64,000 bases of DNA from positions 51,264,473-51,328,472 of the forward strand of contig CM067592.1 in NCBI GenBank assembly GCA_034336665.1. Reading direction: 5' to 3'. The position numbers were made by a program, and so were the translations under genes. Origin of the DNA: Luscinia megarhynchos (taxonomy: Eukaryota > Chordata > Aves > Passeriformes > Turdidae). The notes under the pieces are model-generated. The model was given only the letters and a program-made list of their open reading frames with translations, did not search any database and was not told the origin of the DNA. Positions 49,001-63,514 of the stretch are shown in pieces; the stretch's first letter is position 1, and each line of letters opens with the position of its first letter.

Positions 49001-52000
49001 AATGTAAAGTGGCTTCATTCTGGAGTTCGGATTTTCCCTATGCACAAAATTATATCTAAAAGCGAAGATGAATTACCACATTAATAGTAACACTGCCTAG
49101 TTGTATTACTGTGATTAATGTTTGCAGAGCCAGGCTAAATATGACTTGTTTTATGCTGGAATAAAAAAAAACCCATTACTTTGGCAGAAATGAAATGACA
49201 GCATCATATTTAATCAAATTTCCATAATCTTTTTCTATTGCTTCTATGCAATTTTCTAGCTTAAAAAATGTCCTAGATAGTTTGTTAGCTGAAATATTCT
49301 GTTTCAAAAAAAGATTTCTGAGGAAAAATTAAAATCAGCTAGTTATGAAGAAAATAGTTATTTACAAAGCAAATAGCTGATTTTAACAGCAGCATCTATG
49401 CCTTCCAAGAACCCAAAAAGTTACTATAAATTACTCCCTTGGTCAGGGATACCGTGGTTAAATTAAATGTGTTTCAGGTGAGAACAGTCTTCTTCTCCAC
49501 AGACATACAGGAAAAAATATCTGTGAAAGTGTCTTCAGACTTTTTACACAAAAATCAGCATAAACATGGACTGAGATTTTTTTCCTCTGAGCTCATCAGA
49601 AAACCAAACAAACAAACAAACAAAAAACTGTATTAGATGAAGTCTTTAGAGGAATTATTTTATGAGCAATTAGTAAATGAAATAAAGTAAAATAGAAAAA
49701 ATAAAAATAAAAATAGAACATGGCTACCTGTAAGAAATTCAAACAGAAACATGCAATATAATTAATATGTAAAGTCTTTTTTGAATTTATTAGATTTATG
49801 GTTTCTTTATATCATTGCAGGAAATGCAGAACACTGTTCAGAAACTATAATCTCTAGATTCTATAGTCTCAGCCTGCATGACACAAGAGTTTGTTTCATA
49901 AAGCTCAGTCATTATACCATCCTTATGCTGACTTACTGCATCCTGATAGATTTACAGAATTTCCTTACAGACCATGGCCTATAACAACAGAAATGTCCTC
50001 ATTTGGACAGCTAGAGCAACTTACTTGTGGGTTCTGTCCCTTTCTTTCAAAATCCACTTTACTTTCATATTATTTAAAAGCAAAATAATTATTTTCCAAG
50101 AAAAATAATTCCATCAAAACTGGGGTGAAATAATTTTTTGTGTTTTGTTTAAACAATCTGGTCCTCTGAATATAGGTTTCTCACAAAATTGCATTTTTAA
50201 CAGAGAGTGGGAAATGGCCTGACACATCATGAAGTCCTTGTTCATTGAGAAGTTGTCTACAGACCCGACAAATATGGATAAGCCAACCAAGCATAATTCA
50301 TGCCAGCTCATACTACAAGGTAGAAATGCATGATTAACAGCTGCTTCACAGAACAGTGTGCCAGGAAATGACACCAAGTCCATGTTGCTCACACAGAGAG
50401 CAGGGACAGCATCATTTCATGACACACCGTGCACCTACCACTGTATGGAAAACCTGCTCAAGTATGGTATTGTCCAATGGGACCTGACAGAACAACACAA
50501 AGGGGCACCTCACAGGTCACATTTTTAGTTCGGGGGTATGTCAGGGCAAACCAATCCTTCCTTACAATAAGGGAATAAATTCGTACTCCAAGGTCTAGAA
50601 TTGAGTATAAAGTATTCAGATTTTAGAACAGGAAGACCTGTCTAATGGCCATAAAATAATTTCCTTCCGTATTGAGCCCTGGTAAAACAGAAATTTTGCT
50701 GTATTTTCTATTTTTCACAATGCAATGATCATTTGCAAATCATTAATACCTTTGGTTTACTTAAATAGACATCATTTAGTGATAGTCTATGTGCATGATT
50801 TCATCCTTCATCTCATGAAGCCAGTAAAATTCCCACAAGCAGTCTTTTCTCCCTCTTTCCCAACAATCCTACCAGTCTTGACCTTCAGAAGAATGGACAG
50901 ATGTGCAAAAGATAGATGATGCATTAGTTTTTAAAAATTATTAGAAATATATTGCAAAATTTAATTAAAACTTGGCTGATTTTTTTTAATCTTGGTGCCC
51001 ATTTTTTTATCTTGATGCCCACTTTGCCATAATGTATGTACGTATCACAGAAAACACAACAACTAAGAAGTCTAACATTACAACATTATGACCCAATGTT
51101 AAACTCAGCCAAAGACAAAAAGCGAACTGTGATGTCATTTTTTTTACAGTTATTTCAAAAGCACTGAAGTGATATTTAGATGGTAAAAAAATGGTATATT
51201 TTTTTCTGTCACTTTCCTTCCAATTCACTGTGCTAGTAAGAATATTAAAATTATGAAGGAGATAAGAACTGAGTAGAAGAAAAACAAATTATCCACTCTG
51301 CTAAGCTTTTTGGACTGGCCTGCAGGAGGCCCTGATTTTGCTTAAGTTTCTGCTACCAGCAGTAAGCAATCCTGATTGTTTTTACATTAGCATCAAGGAG
51401 CAAGTAATATACTTATTTGGTAAGTAAAAATTACAAATAAGTAAAATTATAAAGATATTATTATTAAAGTAATTATTTAATTAATTAATATTAAAACTCC
51501 TTTATTTAAAAGTATTTTATAAAACAACTCCCCTATGTTTCCTTTGGATACCATACTCTGGTATCAAAATGCTTTCTAGTTGTATATTCATGGCTAAAAT
51601 ATTTGCCCTTCAAAAATAAGAAAATAATATACCCTTCAAATATTTTCTTAGGCAAACTTCTCACTAAAATCAGCAAGCTCTGCATATTTGTGTTTCAGTC
51701 CAGCTTCGCTTGATTTTGGTTACACAAATCATGGGATGCTTAACCTCTTTCTTTTAGACCTAGAGGCATTGAAATGTCATGTTATGGTCAAGAATTAACA
51801 AGTTTTGTGCATTGAGTTGCTTTGGGTTATTTGTCTAGACCGGATACAATCTAGAAATTCTGGCTTTAAATTAATTTAAGAGAACCATAATTAGATGAAA
51901 ACAGAAGAATATGTTTTAAAAATCGTATATTTTTTACTACAAAATTCAGTTTGATATCATGAGCATATATCACTTCAATATTTTTGGAAAAATAAATTCC

Positions 52001-52895
52001 ACCAATCAGTTTGCACCACAGGTTGCTGAGTGAACATTTTGTCTCTGTGTCTTGAACTGTGCACCCTGGTCATCACATAGTCTGGGAAGGTTTTGCTGCT
52101 CTGAAGTGATTGTTTTTCACCAGCGTGTCAGTGGACACACCACAGAATATCTGTGGAAACTCTGACACTTAAACATCGCAGGTGCCACTTACACTGCATT
52201 TATGTTTTCTGAGCACCTAAAGTAATAAAAGGAGCACAACAAATAAACTCGAGGCATTTTTTTAAAGGGCTTGCAAAGGCTTTCAGAGAACATGGACAGT
52301 TTCTGAATGAACCAGGAGAAAATTTTTAATGAAGTAAACTTTTACTTCTATAAGATATCCACAATTTCTGCATAAAATACTGTTACTTAGATTGAAGGAG
52401 CTAGTGCACTTCAGCTAAAATCTGATTCTAAAGAGGCAAGGGAAGACCTGTAATAGGATTCTGTTCAACTGGAAAGTGTATATTTCTTCAAGGTGAGCTT
52501 AGACCTCAAAACTATACACTGAACATAACTGTACTGCCAAAATTGATAATTTTTTGTTACTCTTAGTTTCTAAATACAGATTTGTTGAGGATTTAGGTGA
52601 TAACAGAAGATTAATGTATGCTGCATGGATCATCTAGAATTTAGTCTTTTTGTATGATATAAAACTATTTATATTTTCTTTCGCAGCCAAAAGGCGTAAT
52701 CTGTTTTTCACTTGAACTGAGATATTAGTCATCATTCACAGAATGTGCTTCTCTTACAGATGTCCAGAATTCTTGGATAACAATTTATGCTTACAAAAAC
52801 ATACTATGAATCATCAGCTGAGTTACACATCATCAAAAGTAGAATTCACAGACACCACAGGTTGAAAGATTTATGTGGGTGCAATGATTTTTATT
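46056..52895. other. Anonymous AT-rich DNA with minor simple repeats
   Basis: No gene recognised. A poly-A run lies at 48519-48534 and a short (AAAC)n run at about 49603-49626. Overlapping frames on both strands at 46960-47324 lie in a locally less AT-rich patch but show no domain I know, and none stands out over the others. Confidence 0.45.
48519..48534. repeat. Poly-A run
   Basis: Sixteen A in a row. It could be the tail of an unrecognised retrocopy, but I find no coding or target-duplication support. Confidence 0.8.
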
Positions 52896-53400
52896 CAGGT
52901 AGATTTAATTTTTTTCACAGCGGCCGGTATGGGGCCGTGTTTCAGGTTTATGCTGAACACAGGGTTGAGAACACAGAGATGGTTTTGCTGTTGCTGAGCA
53001 GGGCGTCCACAGAGGCCTTTCCTGTTTTTCCTGTGGCCATGGTGGTAAAAAGTCTGAGGGTGTTGGGAGGCTGGCAGGAGGCACAGCTGGGACATGGTGC
53101 TCGGCACACAAAGTGGGGGGCAGAAGGAGGAAGGGGCGCACATTTGGAGTGAGGATGTTTGTCTGCTTAAGTCACCATCACACATGACCAGCTCTGCTCT
53201 CCTGGAGATGGCTGAGCACCTGCCTGCCCTCGGGATGTGGTGAACTAATTCCTTGTTTTGCTTTGATTGTTAGTGAAACACCAGTGTGTTTTTATATCAT
53301 CCCGAAGTTTTCTGGCTTTCACCCTTCTGCTTCTCTCCTCTAATCCCACTGGTGGGGGAGTGAGTGAGTGGCTGTGGGGGCTTGGCTGCTGGCCACCACT
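52896..53400 (+). mobile_element. Diverged LTR of the same avian retroviral family
   Basis: It aligns by eye along most of the family: GGTAGATTTAATTTTTTTCA near 52898, GGGGCCGTGTTTCAGG near 52931, CTCCTGGAGATGGCTGAGCA near 53199 and CACCTGCCTGCCCTCGGGAT near 53218. The last two are the direct-strand equivalents of the inverted words at 22041-22070. The 3' end near 53390 has decayed, so TG...CA ends are not clear. The overlapping frames of 78-121 codons here (52787-53185, both strands) are by-products. No internal retroviral genes are present. Confidence 0.78.
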
Positions 53401-56400
53401 AGGTGGAAGTTATGTTTATGTTTCAATGAACCTCTGCAGTTGAGTATAGAAATACATCTGAGTTTCTAGTTATTTTGAACAGAATCTTTGACTGTTCCAG
53501 ACAATAAGCTACAGTTACTCTTTCATTCTTAATCCCCATTCTCTTCATCTGCTATGCCACTAGGATGGACAATGCAAGACTGACTTCAATGGCAAAGTAG
53601 ATTATTTGTGTTGGTTTTTCGTTGTTTGATATTTGGGTTTGTTTCTTTTTTTTTCAGTAAACCCGAACTCTTTTCTTCTCAATGAAAATATCTACAAATA
53701 TTTATGATATTTTGCTTAACACCTGAATTTCATTTCTTAAGTTATGTCGTGAAAACTTCCTGCAATTGATTCTTGGAATGTGACTCAATGAAACCAAGAA
53801 ACTGCTGTGTTGAACATTTCACATCTAGACAGGTCATGGAAATATTTGTCCTGCCTGCCTTGTGAAGCCCCTCTAATGAGAAATCCCCTAGTACAATGTT
53901 CAATTGCCTTGAAAATTTAAACACGTAATTTCAGAAAATTGACTTTTCTCACTGATTTTTATCAGTTCTCACTTTTAAATTCAGTGAATTTTTCCTGTGT
54001 TGATCAGTCAGAGCACTTAGCTACTTTTATAAAAAGAACCATTTAGTCATACACCACATGCCAAACAATGCTGTAAGAAGATTGACCTTACAAGTTATTA
54101 ACTATGTGTTTATCCACAGAAATTGGAATAGCAGCAGAAAATACCTGAATGCTGATGTTCAGCACCCCCTGAAAAATAGGCCTGTTTTGGGCTTATTTAA
54201 ATCCAAACACTCCAAGGACTTTCAATTTACCTGTTACATATGAAAACTGGGAGGAATTCACCCTGTGCTTTATTCACCTTGACAAAACATGTCGTGTCCC
54301 ATATGACCCATATAGAGTCTCATGAAGTCAACAAAACAAGAATTAAGCAGCATTTTACCATAATATTACTACAAAGATTGGCTTCTGCATGTTAGATAGT
54401 TTTTCTTGCACAAATCATCAGAAATTACACATATTTACAGATTGTTCTCCAATTTCCATGTAACATTGGACCTTCTTTTTCTGCCACTGATACCTAGGGC
54501 TCAAAGAGAAAGTCTAGCCATTTCACCACTTTCTTCAGAAAAAAGAGCTGAGAAGCAAGTCTTATCACCCAAGACTAGTAGATTCAAAAGAGGAATTATT
54601 TGAATGGGACATGGTTATTTTACTTTGCCTTTTGTATTTCATCGTTTCTTCAGCTTACAATTTTTCAAATTTATTTCGTCCTGGAGTGGGTAGTTCTGCA
54701 GCTGCCAATAATTAAAGCTTTCACTTTTCTACAATCATGAAACAAGGTCTCTGTTAACACCTCCTAGTAAAGGAAAAAGAATCTTTCATGTACAAAAACT
54801 TTCATGTTTTGTCAGATAGCTCTTGTCAAAACAAGACAAGTTTGAGAGGAAGGTGCGGGATCTTTGCAATCACATGTTAATGGTTCTGCTGATACCTCTT
54901 ATTCTATACTTCCATTTTCATTCTAGTTTTTCCTCACCTCTTTTCTGTTTTTCTGCTTTGATAGTGTGTTCTTCCCATGATATCATCAATCTCTACATTT
55001 ATATCTTCCTTTTTTATTCTCCAAACCTGTTATGTATGAGTGACTTGATAAAGAAAATTAAATGAAACAATGTTCTCTGCAACATAAAACTGACCAATGT
55101 ATTTGAGATCAATTGTATCTTCTTACTGACTGCTATAAAGCTTCAAAACCTGAAGAACAGCGTGTAAAATTTATCAATAGAAAACAAGAAAATATTTTCC
55201 ATTGCTTTAGTACTTGCAAGTCTTGAATACTCAGTGTCTTCCATTATCTGCATATTTTTTCCTAAATAGTTTTTTTTCTATCCAGACCAAAAAAATTTAG
55301 CCACAACTTCCAGTTTTTCCATCTCGTGTCAGTATCACCATATATTTCCTTCTGGTGTCTGTGTCACCCACACACCAGACAGTTTTAGTATCAGTATGAC
55401 TCACTTGATCTCACCCTACCATTCCCATTTGCTTTACTAATGGCATTTCTGTATTCTGCTTAGATTGCAGATTTATGTTCCACTAAATAGCACTAAGTAG
55501 CACAGAAATCTTCCTGTCAGCTATTTTAAGGACATTTATGGCTTTGAAACAGGAACTGAGAAAAATATAAAAGGCAGAACATTCCTCTTCTTTGCCTATC
55601 CTAAAACAGCAGGAGTACATTTTAGCTTTAGCATATATATGTCTTTGCGATTTACCTAAATCCACCTAAAACATATTTAATGTCTTCGTTTTTTTGGAAC
55701 AATTTTTTGACACTTTTAATAAAATCATGAAAATATATTTTTAGTCCTAACTAAGAACTCAGTTGTCGTTTTGCAAACAAATATCTCCCAGTACTAATAA
55801 TTTAGTCACTTACTAATATGCTTTTCCAAAAGCTTGTTATTACATATCCTCACATGCTGTCTTAAGGTAAGTTTCCTCCACATTTATCAGAATTTGTTAG
55901 AATTGCACAAAGTTCTGCATTGGACCACCTGTCCAGGTGAGACTGTAATGTGAAAACTGAAGTGGCTGGGACACAAAACATATATTATTTCAGCACTTTG
56001 CTGCAAAATTCTACAAAGTCAGGGTGTCTGAGGGCAAGTATCCAAAATTTTAAATCCATTGTATACAGTAAATTTCAGAATATCAAATAAAGAAAGAATA
56101 CTAACTTCTGAAGTAATATTAATATTCGAGATGCACAGAAAAAAATATTCTGCCATCAAATTGAGTATTTTGATCTTGTCAACTCCAACTTTCATGTGTA
56201 TCAAAATTTGTGGCAGTATACAGTAAAAGCTATAGTCCTGAAGAGAAAATCAGCTCTCATGTGAGGGTCTAATTGTTCCCTTGCAATCATCTTGGTCTTG
56301 AACACGACTGTGAGTGTGACAACTGTATGTTTGGAATGAGCAGACTATGTATTTAGGAAAAAAATCACCCTGGGATTTTGAGCAATGTCATGGTTTAAAT

Positions 56401-56514
56401 TGAAAGGAGTTCTGGTGCTTCATAACATGATAACAATGTTACAGGTTTAACAAAGAATACAAGAAGTTTTTAGCTGTGTGTGTAGGAAGCTGAGAGTCCT
56501 TAGGGCCCTGGTCA
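53401..56514. other. Anonymous AT-rich DNA
   Basis: No gene, RNA gene or recognisable repeat found. Confidence 0.5.
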
Positions 56515-56665
56515 ATAAATAACAGAATATTTTAGAAAGTGCCTCTGGAAAAAATCTAATTCAACTCCAGACTTGAAACAGGATTGACATTAAAATGAGA
56601 TCTGACACTCTGTGTTGATCAGCTGAGTTCTGCAATTCACCAGTCTCCCTGTGAATCCCCAGTAA
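56515..56665 (-). mobile_element. Possible old CR1-type fragment, minus orientation
   Basis: The stretch AAGTGCCTCTGGAAAAAATC, then TAATTCAACTCCAGACTTGA near 56558 resembles the antisense 3' UTR of avian CR1-like LINEs (the 'CTGGAGATCATCTAGTCCAACC'-like region), heavily diverged. I hold this weakly. Confidence 0.4.
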
Positions 56666-56709
56666 CCCAGTAGAAGAATCTAAATAGCTGCTAAATGGGT
56701 TTGGAGTAC

Positions 56710-56730
56710 AAAAAAAAAAAAAAAAAAAAA
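56710..56730. repeat. Poly-A run
   Basis: Twenty-one A followed by C and a second short A run. It is an error-prone homopolymer and gives a phenylalanine-rich minus-strand frame by composition. Confidence 0.9.
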
Positions 56731-59700
56731 CAAAAAACCCACAATGGAGATCTCATCTCTGAGGTGGGCAGGAGAAATGAAATAATCATCCATGAATGAT
56801 GTGAGGTTTCTGAAAACCGAAAGAAGTGACAGAACATTTTTAAGTGGCAAACTAGATATGGTCATGGTTGGAATGTTTCTGTTCATTTCTATTCACCTGT
56901 ATTTGTGGACTTTGCAAAACACAGGACAGACAGCCCATTTAAAACTACAAAATTGTAAATTTTTCTGCTTATCTGGTTTGTTTAAAACGCAATTTGAGAG
57001 TGAGCCTCTGAATCCTGAGTAGTTCTATTAATTTAATATGATAAACCTCAAAGCAAGTCTAACATCTTCCCTTGAAAGGACCAACCCTTTTGGGTATGCC
57101 CCACTGATTACCTATTAATTCATTGTCCTAGTTGTACATCAAACTATGTTAATTAATGTAGAAATACTGGTTTCATTTCTGTCTTAAAGGGTTACAATAC
57201 AATGCTCTTAAAGGAATTACTTTTTAAAAGTTAGCATTCTGTTAAGATCCATTTATGTTCTAACACCTAGCGAATCTGTGGGGAACACACCAAACCTTAA
57301 CAGTGTTGAAAAGATCTGCTTCAATGGGATTGGAAAGACATCTTGAAGAATAGTTACTCCTAGAAAGGCAGGGAATGTATCTGGCAATGTAAAAATTAGT
57401 CATTTTTGCAATATCTCTTAGGAATAAACTATTATTGGGTAGTTTATTTAGTGCCATAATACCTTACAAATACAAATTTTCCCTTGCTAAATATGAGCCA
57501 TGAATTGAATTTTTTATTTTACCTTTCTTTTTTATCTTAGATCTTATTTAAACATCATGTCTGAAGGCACAATTGACTCAGAAAATTCAACAACAGTCCA
57601 TTCTTACAAGAACGGTAACAGCTGCAATGGCACAATAGATAATTCATTGTCACCATAAAAGTAGTTCCAGACCCTTCCAGGGATTCAAAAGTAACTTGGT
57701 TTTTCCACTGTAGCTCTTATGGTCTCCTTGAAACCTGAGGACAAAAAGTTCTAAAAAAAGTAAGCACTGCTCCTATTGGTTTAGGACAAAAAATAAAACC
57801 TTTATGAAGTTTAGAAAGCTTTCTAAGATTGAAAAAGGCATTGCAAAACAATGCTAAACTTGGATTATGGCAGATGAATATTAAGATCTAAGATAATGGA
57901 CTTAAAAAAAAAAATGAAGGCTGTGTTCTGTCGTACTGTAATTCTCCTCTGATTGTACATAGTATATTTTGCTCATGCAGACCATATATTGTTCCACTGT
58001 TTCCAAGGTCTTCCACTTATTAATTGCAATAGGTCTCTATTACTAGGTACATAAACTTCTTGCCATTATATAATGGGGAAAATATTTCTCATGTTAAGAT
58101 TTATTCAAAGGATCTATTTTACTTACTTACAGAAACACAAAGAGAAAAAGGCATTTTCTCTCTATGCATCCGTAAATTTGGTATTTCACTCTTTCATGTC
58201 TGTGCTTAAACTGACTATGTCTCTGTCTGTCTAGCAGATTTGACTGAAATGTGTGTTTTAAAAATCAAGTCAAAAGTCAGTGGGAATGGATAATGAAACA
58301 CTAACAAACTAAACCAGAACATAATATTTTTCAGTATGAAAAAAATGGAAAAAACATAATCGTGCTCACGAAACAGACAGGCAAATGGGTATGAAACTTT
58401 AGGAAAACAGTTTTAAAAAAATCAGCATAAAAAGATGAAGGAAGCTGCAAAACACAGAAGATCTCACTGAAGTTTCAGAGGAAAAGTTGCTTAATTTTAT
58501 TGTCTCCAAAGGTTGACTTTAGCTTTGCCATTTATAAAGTATTGAAAGATAAGAAATAAAGCAATATGGATGTGAATCCATATATGTGTGCCTTTTTTTA
58601 TGTGCTATTGAAATAGCTGCCATAAACCTTGGATGAAGTCAAATATGTCTGATGATTTTGGTCTCAATTCTTTCCTATCATTTGAAACATACCTTTTTCT
58701 GATGGAATTAGAGCTAAACAGAATGGCTTTTTTTCTATAGTCGCCATATCCAGTGATCTACAGATTTACATTGGCAAAGTTAAACGAGCTTTCTCCTCCT
58801 GTTCTGAAGAGCCTGATTGTGTTTGTGTGTGTGCAGGTACATGCATGTGCCCAAGTGTGTGCTCACTCTCATGCTTGAATAACTACTTGAAATTTTAGGA
58901 GAAAGTTGAAAAAAAAGAGTTCTAATGAGAAAGGGAAAGGAAAATAATAAGAGAAAGCTATCAGTATATCCACTTTTTTTTTCTGTATAAGTCACAGTGG
59001 AAACTAGCAGAATAATATTGATAGCAAATGCTGCAGCCAGAAGAGAAGCAGAAGAGTTTATCTGGACAATTCTCTTTTTCCCCATAACATTCTTGAAGAC
59101 GTGTTGGCAATTGAGGAATATCTTTTAGCATGGTTGTTGCTTTTACATCACAGAACAAATGAAATCACACATAGCATTTCTACAAATGGCTGGTTCTAAA
59201 ATAAAACTGACTGAAGAACCACATGAAAGAGACACTGCAGTGGAGCCACACGGAATGCAGAGCACTGTCAACAAGACAAAATACTGAATCTGTTAGCTGA
59301 TTTCCTATTTTCTCAGGAAAAGGTGTTAAATCCACCGGAGAATTTTCAAAACATTTTCCTAAAAGAAAATTGTATTCTATATAGCTGTTATGTTGTCATT
59401 GAAACATTCTGAATGCATCAAGATGAAAGGAAAATGTTCAAAATAATTCAAGACAGAGCATTTTGCAGCTTATGTCTTTTGAAATTTACATTTTATGTTT
59501 TATTCCAGTGTTCTAATTTAATGTATCTTATTAAACGGCATCATCAATGTTTTATACTAAAAGTGAAAATATAAGGAAAAGAAAAAAAAAATTAGATAGT
59601 TCATCGAAATCACAGTTATTCCATACTTTTTGTAAACTCTGAACTCTTTGTTCATTGTTCTTGGTTTTTAGATCCAATAGATAAAGGCAATGATCTTTTA

Positions 59701-60414
59701 TATGCTTGAATTTACTGCAGGAGTGAAACTTAATTTCATAACTAGTTCTAGTGAGAAAAGGGTTTTGAAAATTATTCACTCAATACCTGTATAGTTATTT
59801 TTAATAACTAATATTGTCCACAAGGGTCTCTAACTGCTCAGAACTCAGGGTCAAGATGAGTTCATTTTAATTGGTCAGAGATGTTACTTAGCAGAATTTT
59901 TCTTTCCTAAATATAATGGATATAAATCTTAAAATTATGTCCACAGATAAATAATTACATCCCATGAATTTCTTCCTAAAATTTTATCATTATTTTAATT
60001 GTAAATTTTACTGTTTATTTATTGAATAAATATGCATGACAGTTTTATTATTCCTGAATAAAAGCATGAAATATTTTTTGTGAAATACTACAATTTTTTT
60101 TCACAGGTTTTCTCTTCTTTGTGCCAATGCAATGTTTATTATAATTCTTTTTAACTATTTTATTAAAAACTATTAATTTAAAAAAATTAAATTGTACTCT
60201 GCTTCATGAGAAATAATTTCTTAAAATTAAGTACAAAAGTGTTAAAAATATAAAAATACTTTTTCTCTTTTAGTCCACAACAGTTTTTAAATTATTTTGG
60301 AGGAAGGCACTGGTGCTATTTCTTTATGTGACCTCTACACTCCCTTAGGAATGGAAGCCATTTGTGCCAGCCCTCTCATAGCCCATTTGAGTTTAGCCCA
60401 ACCACAGTGATTTA
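56731..60414. other. Anonymous AT-rich DNA
   Basis: No gene or repeat recognised. A short TGTG-rich patch lies near 58818-58860. The 101-codon minus-strand frame at 58780-59085 shows no domain I recognise. Confidence 0.5.
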
Positions 60415-61230
60415 TCAAGGAATCGAATCATGGTTTGGATTGGAGCTGACCATAAAGGACATCATGTTGCAACCCCCCTGCCTTGGGCAGCAGCACTGTC
60501 CACTGGACCAGGTTTCTCAGAGCCCCACCCAGCCTGGAGCACTTCCTATGATGGGGCATCAACAGCCTTTACAAGACAGCCTTGCCTCAGTGCCTCACCA
60601 CCCTCACAGCGAAGAATTTCTTCCTAAGAGCCAATTTAAATCTACCCTCTTTCAACCTAAGGACATTTTCCTTGGACTGTCACAGCTTGATGATGCAGCA
60701 AATCCCTCTCCAGCTCTCTTGAAGGAGAGTAGCTTCAGGTACTGAAAGCTGCTGTGAGGTCTTCCTGGAGCCTTTTCTTCTTCAGGCTGAGCAGCACCAA
60801 TTCCCTCAGCCAGTCTTAATAGGAGAGATGCTACGGACCTCAGATCATTTTAGTGGCCCTCCTCTGGGCTCACTGGAAGACTGAGTGCTCCAAGTGGAGT
60901 CTCACGAGAGAGCAGAGTGGTAGAATCCACTCACTAGGTCTCCTGGCCACACTTGCTTTGATGGAACTCAGGACACAGGTGGCTTTCTTGGCTACAAGTG
61001 TACCTTGTCAAGACGTGTTGAGCTTCTTGTCCACCAACACCCCCAAGCCTTTCTTCCCAGGGCTGCACTTGATTCATTCTCCCCCCAGTCTGTATTTGTG
61101 TTTGGGATTGCTCGAATCCAGGTGCAGAACTTGGCCCTGTTGAAATTCACAAGGCTCTCACAAGCCTGTCCAAGTTTCTCTGGACGACATCCCTTTCCTC
61201 AGTGTGTCAAGTGCACCACACTGCTCTTTC
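60415..61230 (-). mobile_element. CR1 LINE 3' half, minus orientation
   Basis: Plus-strand reading begins CAAGGAATCGAATCATGGTT, a decayed inverted CR1 terminus. It then follows the antisense 3' UTR: GGACCAGGTTTCTCAGAGCC near 60505, GCGAAGAATTTCTTCCTAAG near 60609, and CTCCTCTGGGCTCACTGGAA near 60861. It continues through CACCCCCAAGCCTTTCTTCC near 61039 to about 61230. This is longer than most CR1 pieces in the window. The plus-strand frames at 60362-60745 and 60853-61143 are antisense shadows of the element. Confidence 0.9.
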
Positions 61231-63514
61231 TTTTTCTTCTAAATTTCATTTTCTAAGAATTTTTGAGTGACTTAAAATCAAATGGGCTAAATCAAATTGC
61301 TAAGTTGAATGGGCTAAGTTAATTATTTGAGACGGAAGGGTTTTATGTCGATTAAATGCTGTACAAAACATTTTGCTAAAGTTCTCAGATTTTCTAAAGT
61401 TGCAGTGAAGTCTATTTTGTTGTTTTGACCTCTTGAGAATATCTTTGGTATTTCTCCTGTGAGTCTAAATCAGAGTACATGAATACATATAAACCCTTTT
61501 AAAAGTCTCATCAAGGAAGTTATTTGGGATCTTACAACCCATAAGCTCTCAGTCCGTCCCCAAGTGCAGTTCCATGCTCTCCAGATGGTTACTGACATAG
61601 AAGCCAATATTTCCTCATCTCCTTTGTCAGTCCTTCCTTAGGATCCTGTATACTTCCACTTCAACACTCCAGTCATGAGATCCATCACACCACACTCTGG
61701 GACACCAGTAAGATCACACCTCTAGAGGCATCCACACACCTCTAACTCCTCTTGTTTACTCCCTGTGCCATGTGGGTTTGCACAGATTTTAAGTTGGGTC
61801 CCTGATGAAACCGACTTTCTGCTGGAATGGCTGAAATTTCGTTTTGTTCTCCTTCACGGGCAGAAACCGATGCGCAGGCAGTTTCTTCAGAATATGAGAA
61901 ATAACTTCTTTCTTCTTCTTTTGCTTTTTTTTTTTTAACCTTTCTGGGAAGAAAAAGAAAAGGCTTTAATTCTTCTCTGATCTTTAAATGAAATGTTCAG
62001 GCATCCCTGGAAACAATAAGTCATAAAGAAGGCACAGTAATTCAAACAGTAATCTATGAGCATATACATCATCCTGCAGTGGTACATTAATCACTACCCT
62101 TAAAGACAGCACAAGAGTGATGAAGTTTTTCCAATTGAGTCTACTGCAACTCAGCTATATTCAAGTGCTTTTAATCTGTGCAATTACATCAAAAATAGTA
62201 ACCATATTTTAATCTAGAAATCCCTTTGCAATATGATTGGAAAAGAATCATAAACGAAGGAGAGGTGGCTTAATTCAGCATGCATGTGCATACACTAACA
62301 CTGGCATGAGCACAGAAGGGTTATCTACAGAATATAAAATTAACATTGCTTCTGAAGGAGAAATTCAATCAGGTCCCCGAAGATGAAACTTCCTATGAAA
62401 AAGAAAGAGGGCAGGAGAAAAGGATGTACATTCAGGCCAGGTGCAATAATGAAATTTATAGTATCTTGTGCCACTAGCCTGCAACAATAGATTTCAGTTA
62501 GAAAAGGTCAGTGAAAGAGGTGAGATTTAACTCTAGTTACAGAGGCAGATTTTAAAAATACAGCTGACAGGATGATAGAAAACCTTTCATATTTAGAGAC
62601 AAACAAGATAATTTCAAAAATTAGACTTGTATTTATGTAAATAAAAATAAAACATATCAGACATTCCACATTAGTGGAAAATTCTAGACTTCTTTGAAAC
62701 CCGGATTCATCCTAAGAAGAAATATCTTCCTGACAAAAAGATTTTCCCAAAATTCCTTCAAGTAATTAGTGCCAAAAAAAGAACTTGTATTAAGGTTTCA
62801 ATAGAAGGACACCATCTCTAAATGGACATTTGGCATTATTTTTAAAGTCTTATTATTGGTGGTCAAGAGCCAGTTGAAATCTACAAGATACACCAATACA
62901 GCTTTCTAGTCCAAAGAAAGACAAAAATATCAATGCTTATGATTATGATGAAGAAATCAGATGTTTACTGAAGTCTGGTTTTTTGGTGCAACCCTTTCAG
63001 TTCTGACAAGAGGTGATTCTCACTTTACACAGCACAGACACCTGCTGAGGGCTGACCATTAACCAGCTGAGAATCTCATGATAGGCCCTGCAGGGAAATC
63101 TCCAAAATTTGGCCCTGACATAAAGCAAGCATAAGTTACCCAGGGGCTAGATGCAGTCTGAGTGGTGGGAGCTGGAGAGCTGCCAGAGGAAGTGTGTTCA
63201 AATGAAATATTCCTAAGATGGGTGTACAAAGACAGTGAGGAGGTCATTGAGCCTGTAGCTGAGTGCCAAGGGCACCTGTCACACATGCACTTGGAAGACG
63301 TCATCATTATTGGGCACTTCACCTCTTTTTGGATCTCAAACTGGGCATTGTAGTCCTCAAAGGAAAATTGTAGTTTCAAGTACAGTCAGAAAGCAACATG
63401 CTCTGCTAAATGTTTATATTAGACTTCTTGGAAACTGGCCTATGATTTTGTACAGAACAAACTTCATCTTTATAGAAATTACACCACTACACCAAACTTC
63501 CTTTCCTTCTAACA
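61231..63514. other. Anonymous DNA, part possibly repeat-derived
   Basis: Mostly AT-rich with nothing recognisable. The part at about 61540-61905 is less AT-rich and repeat-like in texture but unassigned. The 106-codon minus-strand frame at 63059-63379 has no family I recognise. Confidence 0.4.

Noticed and set aside
52787..53185. Overlapping frames on both strands of 78-121 codons
   Set aside because: They fall within a diverged retroviral LTR, which is non-coding.
60362..60745. 127-codon plus-strand open frame
   Set aside because: It lies mostly antisense to a CR1 copy, with no independent coding support.
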